The notes: generated by a model not told the origin, from the letters alone. A stretch of DNA of 37,792 nt from Candidatus Competibacteraceae bacterium (GCA_003989065.1 RXIW01000032.1:1-37792); one strand, 5' to 3'; positions 21,771-30,268 are shown, counted from the first letter of the stretch. Made by a program: numbers and translations.

Positions 21771-21926
21771 TCAGCGCGGCGGTTGCCATTCGCGGATTTC
21801 GCGCCGCAGTTGAGTCCGGGACTGGGTCCGTTCCGCGCTCCGGGACTTCTGGTGCGCGCCGCCCTTGCGCAGGATCGGCGCGGCAGCGACCGGATTGCGG
21901 TGCTTCGGTTTGGGTAAATTGTTCAT
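21771..21926 (-). CDS. Small basic protein downstream of rtcB
   Basis: A 51-residue frame starting MNNLPKPKHRNPVAAAPILR and ending REIREWQPPR. It is strongly basic (Lys/Arg-rich), with no cysteine or membrane helix, as expected for a nucleic-acid- or ribosome-associated peptide. GGAG lies 9 bases before the ATG. It begins 15 bases after the rtcB stop on the same strand, so co-expression with the RNA ligase is likely. I do not recognise the family. Confidence 0.6.
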   Translation of the reverse strand: MNNLPKPKHRNPVAAAPILRKGGAHQKSRSAERTQSRTQLRREIREWQPPR

Positions 21927-21941
21927 CGGTATCGTCTCCGG

Positions 21942-23141
21942 TCAGCCTTTCACGCAGACCACTTGCTTGAGGGTATGCACCACCTCGACCAGGTCCGACT
22001 GGTGGGCCATCACGGCGTCGATGTCCTTGTAGGCGCCCGGAATCTCATCGAGCACGCCGGTATCCTTGCGGCATTCCACCCCTGCGGTCTGGGCGATCAG
22101 ATCCTGCGGATCGAAGGCTTGTTTGGCCTGGCCCCGACTCATCCTGCGCCCCGCGCCGTGCGAGCAGGAGCAGAACGATTGCGGCTCGCCCTTGCCGCGC
22201 ACGATGTAGGACTTGGCGCCCATGCTGCCGGGGATGATCCCCAGCTCACCTTCGCCGGCGCGAATCGCCCCTTTGCGGGTGATGAACAGCTCTTCGCCGA
22301 AATGCCGTTCCACCGCGACATAGTTGTGGTGGCAGTTGATCGCCTCCCGGGTCAGGGTGAACGGTGGCAACTGACGGGCCAGAGCGTCCAGGATCAGCCG
22401 CATCATCTCGCGCCGATTGGTCATGGCGTAATCCTGCGCCCAATGCACGGCTGCCACGTAATCATCGAAGTGTTCCGCCCCTTCTTGCAGATAGGCCAGA
22501 TCGCGGTCGGGCAGGTTGGCGAGGTGCTTGCCCATGTCCTTGCGCGCCAACTCGATGAAGTAGCGGCCAATGATGTTGCCGATCCCACGGCTGCCGGAGT
22601 GCAGCATCACCCAGACATCCTGGTTTTCGTCCAGGCACAGCTCAATGAAGTGATTGCCGCCGCCCAGCGTGCCCAACTGTTGCGCCCAAATCCGTTCGAC
22701 GTGCTTCTGCATCTTGAGAATGCCGGGGTGCTTACCGACGATACGATCCAATCCGCCGTCCAGTGCGCGGATCGTCGAAGCCGGAACGCCGGGCTTGTCT
22801 GAGTGCATGTCGAACCCGACCGGTACCGCCGCTTCGATGGCCTGACGCACCGGGCGCAGACTGTCCGGCAGCTGGCTGGCTTTGAGGCTGAGCCGCACCG
22901 CGTTCATCCCGCAACCGATATCGACCCCTACTGCAGCGGGGATGATAGCGTTCTTGGTGGCGATGACTGCGCCCACGGTCGCACCGATGCCGACATGGAC
23001 ATCGGGCATGGCCGCGACGTGGCTGTGGATGATGGGCAACTGGGCCATCTTGGTCAGTTGGGTCAGGGCTTGCGGGTCGATGTCGTCGGTGTAGATCTTG
23101 ACCGGCACTCGGCCCTTATTGATGATTTTCTGAATAGGCAT
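21942..23141 (-). CDS. rtcB: RNA-splicing ligase RtcB (3'-phosphate/5'-OH ligase)
   Basis: RtcB joins RNA 2',3'-cyclic phosphate or 3'-phosphate ends to 5'-OH ends using GTP and Mn2+. The 399-residue protein has the metal-site Cys78 in VGVDIGCGMNAVRL, GGGNHFIEL (161-169), HSGSRGIGN (181-189), GSMGAKSYIVRGKG and the guanylylated His328 in SCSHGAGRRMSR. All key residues are present. ATG 23141 gives the family N-terminus (MPIQKIINKG), so the six-codon upstream extension is rejected. Neither rtcA nor the regulator rtcR is adjacent. The 5' region carries a promoter and terminator, described separately, suggesting control by read-through. Confidence 0.96.
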   Translation of the reverse strand: MPIQKIINKGRVPVKIYTDDIDPQALTQLTKMAQLPIIHSHVAAMPDVHVGIGATVGAVIATKNAIIPAAVGVDIGCGMNAVRLSLKASQLPDSLRPVRQAIEAAVPVGFDMHSDKPGVPASTIRALDGGLDRIVGKHPGILKMQKHVERIWAQQLGTLGGGNHFIELCLDENQDVWVMLHSGSRGIGNIIGRYFIELARKDMGKHLANLPDRDLAYLQEGAEHFDDYVAAVHWAQDYAMTNRREMMRLILDALARQLPPFTLTREAINCHHNYVAVERHFGEELFITRKGAIRAGEGELGIIPGSMGAKSYIVRGKGEPQSFCSCSHGAGRRMSRGQAKQAFDPQDLIAQTAGVECRKDTGVLDEIPGAYKDIDAVMAHQSDLVEVVHTLKQVVCVKG

Positions 23142-23177
23142 GATCGCTGCTCGCAGCAAAAATTCTGGATTCCCAAA

Positions 23178-23211
23178 GCAAAAAGCCCTGGATGACGATT
23201 GTCATCCAGGG
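23178..23211 (-). terminator. Strong intrinsic terminator upstream of rtcB
   Basis: CCCTGGATGAC and GTCATCCAGGG form a perfect 11-bp stem (23186-23211) around a 4-base loop. Read on the minus strand it is followed by CTTTTTGC, a classic T-run at 23184-23180. It ends about 37 bases before the rtcB ATG, and no minus-strand protein gene lies upstream of it. Confidence 0.85.
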
Positions 23212-23370
23212 TCATTTCCATTCGAGGGAAGCGGAGCTCGGAAGACAACCAGGGCCTTCCGAAGGCTGCCCGGAAAGCATCACATGGCGGGGTGTTCTAA
23301 TATGAGCATGTGGAATACCTCCCGTGCACTGGGGCAGTTCGAACAGAGATCTAAATACATTGGTGAGACA
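23178..23370 (-). ncRNA. Candidate ~190-nt structured RNA or attenuated rtcB leader
   Basis: The promoter at 23377-23406 and the terminator at 23178-23211 bound a minus-strand transcript of about 193 nt with no convincing ORF. Internal pairings are visible. GGGCAG (23332-23337) pairs with CTGCCC (23266-23271) and encloses CATGTG/CACATG (23307-23312 with 23281-23286). A self-complementary GCCTTCCGAAGGC lies at 23254-23266. In enterobacteria, Y-like RNAs lie next to rtcB, so this is a plausible analogue. I cannot match it to YrlA, 6S or another Rfam family by eye. It could instead be an rtcB leader controlled by termination. Confidence 0.5.
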
Positions 23371-23376
23371 GGCGGA

Positions 23377-23406
23377 ATGATAAGCGCGTTCGTTTCATTT
23401 TGTCAA
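23377..23406 (-). promoter_or_regulatory. Sigma70-like promoter for the RNA/rtcB leader
   Basis: On the minus strand, TTGACA (plus positions 23406-23401, perfect -35) and TATCAT (23382-23377, 5 of 6 to -10) are separated by 18 bases. The predicted start is near 23370. No sigma54 element (TGGCAC-N5-TTGC) was seen, unlike the RtcR-controlled rtc promoters of E. coli. Confidence 0.7.
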
Positions 23407-23538
23407 AATGCATCTGAGCGCATGCAATCCACCCCATGTCTGATAAATTCTTAAGGAAACGCACACTCCGGGGGAGAGATTTCACCATCGGAGGGTCGTA
23501 TTCCATCCACCACTAACGACCTAGAAGGATCATGGAAC

Positions 23539-24678
23539 ATGCAGCGCCGTGAATTCATCAAGAAAGCCGGCTTGGGTTTGGCCGCCGCCGCAGGAACAGC
23601 GGCCGTTCCCGCCATTGCCCAGACGACGCCCGCGCCGGCAGCGTCGGCTCAGCCTCAGGAGGCGGGTCTGCCGACCATCAAGTGGCGCATGGCGTCGAGT
23701 TTTCCCAAGAGCCTGGACACTCTCTACGGCACCGGCGACTTCATGACCAAGCGCATTGCCGAAATCACCGAAGGCAAGTTCGACATCCGGATCTTCGCCG
23801 GGGGCGAGATCGTGCCGCCAAACGGAGTGTTGGACGCGGTCCAGCAGAATACGGTGGAGTGCGGCCAGACCTGCGGCTATTACTATCACGGCAAGAACAA
23901 GGCGTTTTCGCTCGACACCGGCATTCCGTTCGGGTTGAACGCCCGGCAGGTGAATGCCTGGTGCTATTTCGGCGATGGCTTGACGCTGTTGCGTGAATTT
24001 TTCGCCAAATACAACATCGTCAATTTCCCCGGCGGCAATACCGGCGTTCAGATGGGAGGGTGGTTTCGCAAGGAAATCAAATCGCTGGAAGATCTCAAGG
24101 GGTTGAAGATCCGTATTCCCGGCTTCGGCGCGGAGGTGTTCCTGGCGCTGGGCGCGGTGCCGCAACTGCTGCCGGGACCGGAAATCTATCCGGCGCTGGA
24201 GCGTGGCGCGATCGACGCCGCCGAGTGGGTCGGCCCCTACGACGACGAGAAGCTGGGCTTCTACAAGGTCGCCAAGTATTACTACTACCCGGCGTGGTGG
24301 GAGCCGGGTCCGATGATTTCGTTCATGGTCAACAAGGAGCAGTGGGAGAAGCTGCCCAAGCCGTATCAGGTGGCGTTCGAGACCGCCGCTGCTGAGGCCA
24401 ATGTCCGGATGCTGGCCAATTATGACGCCAAGAATCCGCCGGCCATCCAGCGGCTGGTGCTGAATGGCGCGCAGCTCAAGCGCTATCCCGACGACGTGAT
24501 GAAGGATGCCTACGACGCGGCTCAGAAGATTTACGCCGAAGAATCGGCCAAGAATCCGGATTTCAAGAAGATCTACGATTCACAGCGCGCCTTCCAGCAG
24601 GTCTCCAACATCTGGATGGGGCTGGCCGAAGATACCCTGGCCAATTTCATGCAGGCGCAATTGCGCGCGAAGAAATGA
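23539..24678 (+). CDS. takP: TRAP transporter solute-binding protein, TakP-type (2-oxo acids)
   Basis: A 379-residue periplasmic receptor with a twin-arginine signal (MQRREFIKKAGLG). The core closely resembles TakP of Rhodobacter sphaeroides, which binds pyruvate and other 2-oxo acids with Na+. Matching blocks are WRMASSFPKSLDTLYG (49-64), GYYYHGKNKAFSLD (113-126), GGNTGVQMGGWFRKE (165-179) and AEWVGPYDDEKLGFYKVA (228-245). The ligand-site Gln/Trp/Arg and Glu residues of these blocks are kept, so a 2-oxo monocarboxylate ligand is a reasonable inference. AAGGA lies upstream of ATG 23539. The membrane subunits are convergent on the other strand, not downstream as is usual. Confidence 0.9.
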   Translation: MQRREFIKKAGLGLAAAAGTAAVPAIAQTTPAPAASAQPQEAGLPTIKWRMASSFPKSLDTLYGTGDFMTKRIAEITEGKFDIRIFAGGEIVPPNGVLDAVQQNTVECGQTCGYYYHGKNKAFSLDTGIPFGLNARQVNAWCYFGDGLTLLREFFAKYNIVNFPGGNTGVQMGGWFRKEIKSLEDLKGLKIRIPGFGAEVFLALGAVPQLLPGPEIYPALERGAIDAAEWVGPYDDEKLGFYKVAKYYYYPAWWEPGPMISFMVNKEQWEKLPKPYQVAFETAAAEANVRMLANYDAKNPPAIQRLVLNGAQLKRYPDDVMKDAYDAAQKIYAEESAKNPDFKKIYDSQRAFQQVSNIWMGLAEDTLANFMQAQLRAKK

Positions 24679-24687
24679 CGGATCGAT

Positions 24688-24720
24688 CATCAGCAGCGAG
24701 CGGACGGCTCGCCGCTGATG
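24688..24720. terminator. Bidirectional hairpin between takP and the TRAP large permease
   Basis: CATCAGC-A-GCGAGC pairs with GCTCGC-C-GCTGATG (24688-24701 with 24707-24720), a 13-bp stem with one mismatch, around GGACG. It lies 10 bases after the takP stop and just before the stop of the convergent permease gene. There is no long T-run on either side. Confidence 0.6.
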
Positions 24721-24724
24721 GCGG

Positions 24725-26194
24725 TTACTGCGGAGGCTTGGGCGCGATCTGCTTGAACAGATTGGATATATCATCCTCCGGCGGCGCTTCCGGGCGGCTC
24801 CCATTCGAGTCGTCCTGCGGCGCCAGAATCTGCACCGGGGCGGACTGGCTGGAGTGCTCCGGTCGGTCGAGACCGAACGTCACGATCGAGGGAAAGAGAA
24901 TGATCAGGCCCACCATGAGCATCTGAATGACGACGAACGGTATCGCGCCCCAGTAGATGTCGCTGGTGCGCACTTGCGGCGGAGCCACGCTGCGCAGGAA
25001 GAACAGGGCGAAGCCGAACGGCGGGTGCAGGAAGGAGGTCTGCATGTTGACACCCAGCAGCACGCCGAACCAGATCAGGTCGATGCCCAGTTTCTCCGCC
25101 ACCGGCGCCAGCAACGGCAGGATGATGAAGCTGATTTCGAAGTAGTCGAGGAAGAACGCCAGCAGGAACACCAGGGCGTTCACCACCAACAGAAAGCCAA
25201 CCTGGCCGCCCGGCAGGTTCAGCAGCAGGTGTTCCACCCACAGATCGCCGTTGACCCCGCGAAACACCAGGCTGAACACGCTGGAGCCGATCAGGATGAA
25301 GATCACGAAGCTGGTGACTCGGGCCGTGGAGGTCATGGCTTCGACCAGCAGCGTGTAGTTCATCCTGCGCCGGATCAAGGCCAGGACCAGCGCGCCGACC
25401 GCGCCCAGCGCACCGCCTTCGGTCGGAGTGGCCCAGCCGATGAAGATGCTGCCCAGCACCAGAAAGATCAGCACCAGGGGCGGAACCATAGCCACTACCA
25501 CCCGCAGGGCCAGCGCCCAGCCTCGCAGGGTGCGCGCTTCCGGCGGCAGAGCCGGAGCGGTGTGCGGCCGGAACGTGGCATTGATCAGAATCCAGACCAG
25601 ATAGAATCCCATCAGGATGAGCCCTGGAATGAAGGCCCCTTTGTACATGTCGCCTACCGAACGGCCCAACACGTCGGCCATCACGATCAGTACCAGCGAG
25701 GGCGGAATGATCTGGGCCAGGGAGCCGGAGGCGGCGATCACGCCTGAAGCCAAAGCCCGGTCATAGCCGTAACGCAGCATGATCGGCAGCGAAATCAGCC
25801 CCATGGCGATGACCGAAGCGGCGACGACGCCGGTGGTGGCGGCCAGCAGCGCCCCGACCAGCACCACCGCATAGGCCAGTCCACCGCGGACGCCGCCGAA
25901 CAGCTGGCCGATGGTGTCCAGCAAATCCTCGGCCATGCCGCTGCGTTCCAGCACCAGTCCCATGAAGGTGAAGAACGGCACCGCCAACAGGATCTCGTTC
26001 TTCATGATGCCGAACACCCGATCGGGGAATGCCTGCAGCAGATTGGGAGTCAACAGGCCGAGCTGGATGCCCAGCAGGCCGAAGGTCATGCCGACCGCCG
26101 CCAGCGAAAACGCGACAGGGTAGCCGATCAGCAGGAACACGATCAGCGCCGAGAACATGATCGGCGCCATGTTGGCGATCAGGAATTCGCTCAT
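24725..26194 (-). CDS. TRAP transporter large permease (DctM/TakM)
   Basis: The 489-residue polytopic subunit carries the ion-coupled transport channel of a TRAP system. Typical features are the many hydrophobic helices, FFTFMGLVLERSGMAEDLLDTI, ATTGVVAASVIAMGLISLPIML, SGSLAQIIPPSLVLIVMADVLG and the late DLIWFGVLLGVNMQTSFLHPPFGFALFFLR block split across helices. A polar tail of about 50 residues (after SIVTFGLDRPE) extends beyond the last helix, which is unusual for DctM. ATG 26194 is chosen: GAGGTGGG lies 7 bases upstream. It follows the small-permease stop by one base, so the two are translationally coupled. Confidence 0.92.
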   Translation of the reverse strand: MSEFLIANMAPIMFSALIVFLLIGYPVAFSLAAVGMTFGLLGIQLGLLTPNLLQAFPDRVFGIMKNEILLAVPFFTFMGLVLERSGMAEDLLDTIGQLFGGVRGGLAYAVVLVGALLAATTGVVAASVIAMGLISLPIMLRYGYDRALASGVIAASGSLAQIIPPSLVLIVMADVLGRSVGDMYKGAFIPGLILMGFYLVWILINATFRPHTAPALPPEARTLRGWALALRVVVAMVPPLVLIFLVLGSIFIGWATPTEGGALGAVGALVLALIRRRMNYTLLVEAMTSTARVTSFVIFILIGSSVFSLVFRGVNGDLWVEHLLLNLPGGQVGFLLVVNALVFLLAFFLDYFEISFIILPLLAPVAEKLGIDLIWFGVLLGVNMQTSFLHPPFGFALFFLRSVAPPQVRTSDIYWGAIPFVVIQMLMVGLIILFPSIVTFGLDRPEHSSQSAPVQILAPQDDSNGSRPEAPPEDDISNLFKQIAPKPPQ

Positions 26195-26195
26195 G

Positions 26196-26729
26196 TCAGT
26201 GCCCACCTCGCAGGTGGGGCATGGGGCGATGGCCGGTCAGCACCGCGATGTTCTTGATGGTCTCGGACAGCCCCTGCAGGCTGAGCAGGACGAAGGCGAC
26301 GGGTATCGCCAGCTTGATCGGCCACCAGAACAGGCCGCCGGGGTTGGGCGAGGCTTCGTTGGTCCGGTAGGAGATCAGGAAGAAGTTCCAGGAGTCGATG
26401 GCGATCAGCAGACAGACCGGCAGCAGGAACAGCAATCCGCCGACGATGTCGATCCAGACCCGCGCTGTCGGCGGCAGCTTGGTATACAGGATGTCGATGC
26501 GGACGTGACCGTTTTCCCGCAGGGTCCAGGCCGCGCAAAACAGAAAGACCAGCCCGAACATGAACCACTGCGCTTCCAGCAGAGCGTTGGAGCCCCAGTC
26601 GAGCGTGTAACGCAGGGTAGCGGCTACAGCGCTGGTCAGGCAGCAGAACAGGATCAGCCAGATCATCGAGCGGCCGATCGCGGTGTTGACGGTGTCGATG
26701 ACGGCCGCGATGCGGAGCAGGAATTTCAT
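26196..26729 (-). CDS. TRAP transporter small permease (DctQ/TakQ)
   Basis: The 177-residue four-helix subunit supports the large permease. It carries the family pattern around ALLEAQWFMFGLVFLFCAAW, the conserved ENGHVRIDILY turn and the WPIKLAIPVAFVLLSLQGLSE terminal helix. AGGA lies 7 bases upstream of ATG 26729. It is the first gene of the minus-strand pair, is coupled to the large permease, and is divergent from ubiD with a 196-base spacer. Confidence 0.92.
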   Translation of the reverse strand: MKFLLRIAAVIDTVNTAIGRSMIWLILFCCLTSAVAATLRYTLDWGSNALLEAQWFMFGLVFLFCAAWTLRENGHVRIDILYTKLPPTARVWIDIVGGLLFLLPVCLLIAIDSWNFFLISYRTNEASPNPGGLFWWPIKLAIPVAFVLLSLQGLSETIKNIAVLTGHRPMPHLRGGH

Positions 26730-26925
26730 GTCGTTTCCTGGAGGGGGTCAGGGTAGGAGGGGAAAAGTGCCATGATGGACCATCGGTGTAGCGATTTTGC
26801 GCCGGCTGGACGCGCAGTCCGACAAGTTTAGGCGGCCAGGACCGGATACGCCAGGTGACTGCGCTGTTAAGATATCCATTCTAAGCCTCCTTTGGCGCTT
26901 TCTCGATTTCTATGAGAGATCATCG

Positions 26926-28389
26926 ATGCAATACAAGGATTTGCGTGATTTTATAGCCCAGCTGGAGCAGCTAGGCGAGCTGAAACGTATTCGCGTGGCG
27001 GTAGATCCGAAACTGGAGATGACCGAGATTTGCGATCGGGTGCTGCGGGCTGGAGGACCGGCCATCCTATTCGAGAACCCTAAAGGTCACGCCATTCCGG
27101 TGCTGGCTAATCTGTTCGGCACCCCCCGCCGGGTCGCGCTGGGCATGGGGGCCGATGACGTGGAAGCCTTGCGCGAGGTGGGCAAGTTGCTGGCTTTTCT
27201 CAAGGAGCCGGAGCCGCCCAAGGGCCTGCGCGATGCCTGGGAGAAATTGCCGGTGTTCCGCAAGGTGCTGGACATGACCCCGCGCAAGGTCGGTCGGCCA
27301 CCCTGTCAGGAGCGGGTGATCGAAGGCGCGGACGTCGATTTGGCGCGACTGCCGGTGCAGTATTGCTGGCCGGAGGATGCCGGGCCACTGATCACCTGGG
27401 GGCTGGTGGTGACGCGCGGACCGAACAAACCGCGCCAGAATCTGGGCATCTACCGCCAGCAGGTCATCGATCGCAACAAGGTCATCATGCGCTGGCTGGC
27501 TCATCGCGGCGGGGCGCTGGATTTTCGCGAGTGGCAGCAGGCCCGACCGGGAGAGCCATTCCCGGTGGCGGTCGCGTTGGGGGCCGATCCGGCCACCATT
27601 CTGGCGGCGGTCACTCCAGTGCCCGATACCCTGGCGGAATACGCCTTCGCCGGCTTGCTGCGTGGCTCGCGCACGGAAGTGGCGCAATGTCTGGGTAACG
27701 ACCTGCAGGTGCCGGCTTCGGCCGAGTTGGTGCTCGAAGGTCATATCGCCCCCGGCGAGACCGCGCTGGAAGGGCCATTCGGCGACCATACCGGCTATTA
27801 CAACGAGGTGGACCGCTTTCCGGTGTTCACCATCGACCGCATCACCCAGCGCGAACATCCGATCTATCACAGCACCTACACCGGCCGACCGCCGGATGAG
27901 CCGGCCATCCTCGGCGTGGCGCTGAACGAGGTGTTCGTGCCGATCCTGCAGAAGCAATTTCCCGAGATCGTCGATTTCTATCTGCCGCCCGAAGGCTGTT
28001 CCTATCGCCTGGCGGTAGTGGCCATGCGCAAGCAATACCCTGGACACGCCAAGCGGGTGATGCTGGGCGTGTGGTCGTTTCTGCGCCAGTTCATGTACAC
28101 CAAGTTCGTGATCGTGGTCGACGAGGACGTGAACGCGCGGGACTGGAAGGATGTGATCTGGGCCATGACCACCCGCATGGACCCGGTGCGGGATACGGTG
28201 ATGATCGAGAACACGCCCATCGATTACCTGGATTTCGCCTCGCCGGTGTCCGGGCTGGGCTCCAAGATCGGCTTCGACGCCACCAACAAGTGGCCGGGCG
28301 AAACCACCCGGGAATGGGGCCGGCCCATCGCGATGAGCGCCGAGGTCAAAAAACGTGTGGATGAACTTTGGGGGCAATTGGGGTTATAA
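26926..28389 (+). CDS. ubiD: 4-hydroxy-3-polyprenylbenzoate decarboxylase
   Basis: UbiD uses prenylated FMN to decarboxylate the octaprenyl-hydroxybenzoate intermediate of ubiquinone synthesis. The 487-residue protein has the prFMN/Mn site [18 protein letters not shown] and [10 protein letters not shown] with its arginine, [14 protein letters not shown], and the acid pair Glu282 and Asp287 in [13 protein letters not shown]. It also contains [15 protein letters not shown] and ATNKWPGET. Length agrees with E. coli UbiD (497). ATG 26926 gives the family start [10 protein letters not shown], so the 43-codon upstream extension is rejected. The reductase gene 96 bases downstream is a frequent companion. 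The flavin prenyltransferase ubiX is not in the window. Confidence 0.96.
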   Translation: MQYKDLRDFIAQLEQLGELKRIRVAVDPKLEMTEICDRVLRAGGPAILFENPKGHAIPVLANLFGTPRRVALGMGADDVEALREVGKLLAFLKEPEPPKGLRDAWEKLPVFRKVLDMTPRKVGRPPCQERVIEGADVDLARLPVQYCWPEDAGPLITWGLVVTRGPNKPRQNLGIYRQQVIDRNKVIMRWLAHRGGALDFREWQQARPGEPFPVAVALGADPATILAAVTPVPDTLAEYAFAGLLRGSRTEVAQCLGNDLQVPASAELVLEGHIAPGETALEGPFGDHTGYYNEVDRFPVFTIDRITQREHPIYHSTYTGRPPDEPAILGVALNEVFVPILQKQFPEIVDFYLPPEGCSYRLAVVAMRKQYPGHAKRVMLGVWSFLRQFMYTKFVIVVDEDVNARDWKDVIWAMTTRMDPVRDTVMIENTPIDYLDFASPVSGLGSKIGFDATNKWPGETTREWGRPIAMSAEVKKRVDELWGQLGL

Positions 28390-28485
28390 AGAAGGTATCG
28401 ATGCTAACTAGGTCTGGATGGCGAGCGCTGTTCGGTACCGGTTTGCCGTCGATCATGACCATAACCCTGGATTCATCTGTTCGCT

Positions 28486-29502
28486 ATGCCCTATCAAATT
28501 ACCCTGAAGAACAGCGGCGACCACTTCCAGGTCGCGGAGAACGAAGCGATTCTGGACGCAGCCCTGCGCGCGAAAGGCAGCATGTTGCCCTATGGCTGCC
28601 GCAACGGTACCTGCGGTTCCTGTATGGCGACGATTCTGTCCGGCCAGATCGACTATCCCGACGGGCGGCCGCCAGCCCTCAGCGAACGCGAGCAGGCCGA
28701 AGGGAAGGCATTGCTTTGTCAGGCCCGACCACGTTCCGATCTGGTGATCGAAGCGCGCGAGATCAAGACCGGTGCCGATATCGCGGTGCGGATTCTGCCG
28801 TGCCGGGTGGAACGCCGGGAGCTGCTGGCGCCGGATGTGATGCGGCTTTATCTCAAGTTGCCAAATACCGAGCGCCTGCAATTTCTGGCCGGGCAGTATG
28901 TCGATGTGCTGCTGGCCGACGGGCGGCGGCGCGGTTTCTCGCTGGCCAATGCGCCAGAGGCCGACGAACTGCTGGAACTGCACGTGCGCCAGGTGCCGGG
29001 CGGTTTCTTCACCGGCTTCCTGTTCGAGCGGATGAAGGACAAGGCCCTGTTACGGTTTCAGGGGCCGTTGGGCACGTTTTTTCTGCGTGAAGATTCGCCG
29101 CGTCCGATCATTCTCATTGGCGGCGGCACCGGGTTCGCGCCACTGAAAGGGATGCTCGAACACGCTTTCCACACCGGGCTGGAGCGGCGGCTGCATCTGT
29201 ATTGGGGCGCGCGGGCCCAGGTGGATTTGTATTTGGACGCCTTACCGCGCCAGTGGGCCGAAGAGCATCCGAATTTCCGCTACACGCCGGTGTTGTCGGA
29301 GCCGCACCCGGAGGATCGCTGGGAAGGCCGCACCGGCTGGGTGCATGAAGTGGTTGCTGCCGACTATCCCGACCTCAGCACCTACGACGTGTACATGAGT
29401 GGTCCGCCGCCGATGATCGAAGCCGCCAAAGCCGTATTCGCCGCTCAGGGCTTACCGGCGGAACAACTGTTCTACGATTCCTTCGAATTTTCGAGCCACT
29501 GA
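28486..29502 (+). CDS. 2Fe-2S/FAD/NAD(P) reductase (CDP-glucoseen reductase-like)
   Basis: A 338-residue electron-transfer flavoprotein. The N-terminal plant-type ferredoxin domain has Cys38, Cys43, Cys46 (CRNGTCGSC) and Cys78 (LLCQARP). The FAD domain starts near residue 100 and contains RGFSLANAPE. The NAD(P) domain has LIGGGTGFAPLKGM and ends in YMSGPPPMIEAAK and FYDSFEFS. Such proteins are often annotated as CDP-6-deoxy-delta-3,4-glucoseen reductase by similarity, but no deoxysugar genes are nearby. Beside ubiD, a role in supplying electrons or reduced flavin is a better inference. No good ribosome site precedes ATG 28486; translation may rely on coupling with ubiD. Confidence 0.9.
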   Translation: MPYQITLKNSGDHFQVAENEAILDAALRAKGSMLPYGCRNGTCGSCMATILSGQIDYPDGRPPALSEREQAEGKALLCQARPRSDLVIEAREIKTGADIAVRILPCRVERRELLAPDVMRLYLKLPNTERLQFLAGQYVDVLLADGRRRGFSLANAPEADELLELHVRQVPGGFFTGFLFERMKDKALLRFQGPLGTFFLREDSPRPIILIGGGTGFAPLKGMLEHAFHTGLERRLHLYWGARAQVDLYLDALPRQWAEEHPNFRYTPVLSEPHPEDRWEGRTGWVHEVVAADYPDLSTYDVYMSGPPPMIEAAKAVFAAQGLPAEQLFYDSFEFSSH

Positions 29503-29583
29503 GTCCTTAGCGGCGTTCGAGTGGATCGATTGGCCCAACGGCTGGAAAGCATTGAGCCACAACCTGCAAGGCGCAAGATCACT

Positions 29584-29615
29584 GGTCATATCCGATTTTC
29601 GGATCGGATATGACC
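29584..29615. terminator. Long hairpin downstream of the reductase
   Basis: GGTCATATCCGA and TCGGATATGACC form a perfect 12-bp stem around TTTTCGGA. It lies 82 bases after the reductase stop, between convergent genes, with only short T-rich flanks. Confidence 0.55.
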
Positions 29616-29629
29616 GACCCTCTATATCG

Positions 29630-29665
29630 TAATGGGGTCATGCAGGTTTTCTTGACCCGTCATTA
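29630..29665 (-). terminator. Hairpin overlapping the stop of the molybdopterin-fold gene
   Basis: TAATGGGGTCA and TGACCCGTCATTA pair with a small bulge around a T-rich loop. The outer stem contains the TAA stop of the minus-strand gene. With the adjacent 29584-29615 stem it makes a double hairpin at this convergent junction. Confidence 0.45.
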
Positions 29666-30211
29666 TGGGGAGAGCACCTGGATAGTGGTAATGTTGGATA
29701 CATATCGGCCACCCGATTTATCTCCCGGCACTACCAGACGGGCCATGCCGTCGCTACTCAATAACTGCCCATCGCCAGTGGCGTAGGCAACCATGATTTG
29801 ATCTCCGCCAAAACTGCTTAACAGCTCCGCTACGGCGACAACGACCTCATAACAGTCCGAGGCGCGAACCAGAACGTATTTGGAAAGAATATCGTTCTTG
29901 ACTGCAGGATCGGTGACTACGACCGCTTCATTGAGCAAATCGGCGAGGAGCACGCCAATGTAGCTGGTTTGCACCGGGCCTTTGCCGGTGTAATACCAGA
30001 CGTCGAGCTTGGAAGGCGTGTATTGCTGGAGTGTTTCCAAAGTGAATGTCTTCTGATTCGTTACGCCGCCAGACAAGGTAAAACTATCAGAGACGCCGCC
30101 GTCACAATTGGCTTTGAGAGCGGGGATACTGACCGTTTGTCCAAGACTGATGGCGCTATAACCGACAAGACATAGAAAGAATAGTTTTTTCAATGACGAT
30201 CTGAAAATCAT
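29663..30211 (-). CDS. Secreted protein with oxidoreductase molybdopterin-binding fold
   Basis: A 182-residue exported protein. The signal peptide (MIFRSSLKKLFFLCLVGYSA, cleavage near SLG-QT) precedes one domain like the sulfite-oxidase/YedY fold (Oxidored_molyb). Visible elements are FTLSGGVTNQKTFTLETLQQ, YIGVLLADLLNEA, VRASDCYEVVVAVAEL, MVAYATGDGQLLSSDGMARL and VVPGDKSGGRYVSNI. The usual SDGY reads SDCY, and no cysteine sits where the molybdenum ligand is expected, so catalysis with Moco is doubtful. The DNA is visibly less GC-rich than the neighbours, suggesting acquisition. ATG 30211 has GGAGGGG about 10 bases upstream and starts at the signal peptide. Confidence 0.8.
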   Translation of the reverse strand: MIFRSSLKKLFFLCLVGYSAISLGQTVSIPALKANCDGGVSDSFTLSGGVTNQKTFTLETLQQYTPSKLDVWYYTGKGPVQTSYIGVLLADLLNEAVVVTDPAVKNDILSKYVLVRASDCYEVVVAVAELLSSFGGDQIMVAYATGDGQLLSSDGMARLVVPGDKSGGRYVSNITTIQVLSP

Positions 30212-30268
30212 GGCCGCAACACCCCTCCAGTATTTGCTCGAAATTACCTGGCAACCCATCGATATATA

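Noticed and set aside
23330..23345. GTTCGAAC in the RNA upstream of rtcB as a tRNA-like T loop proving a Y RNA
   Set aside because: The flanking bases do not form a T-arm stem, and no D-arm-like segment was found; the word is self-complementary and can occur by chance.
26797..26925. N-terminal extension of ubiD
   Set aside because: The upstream codons give no family similarity, and the conserved UbiD start lies at 26926.
27067..28377. A 436-codon minus-strand frame opposite ubiD
   Set aside because: ubiD is certain on the other strand, and the antisense product has no family features.
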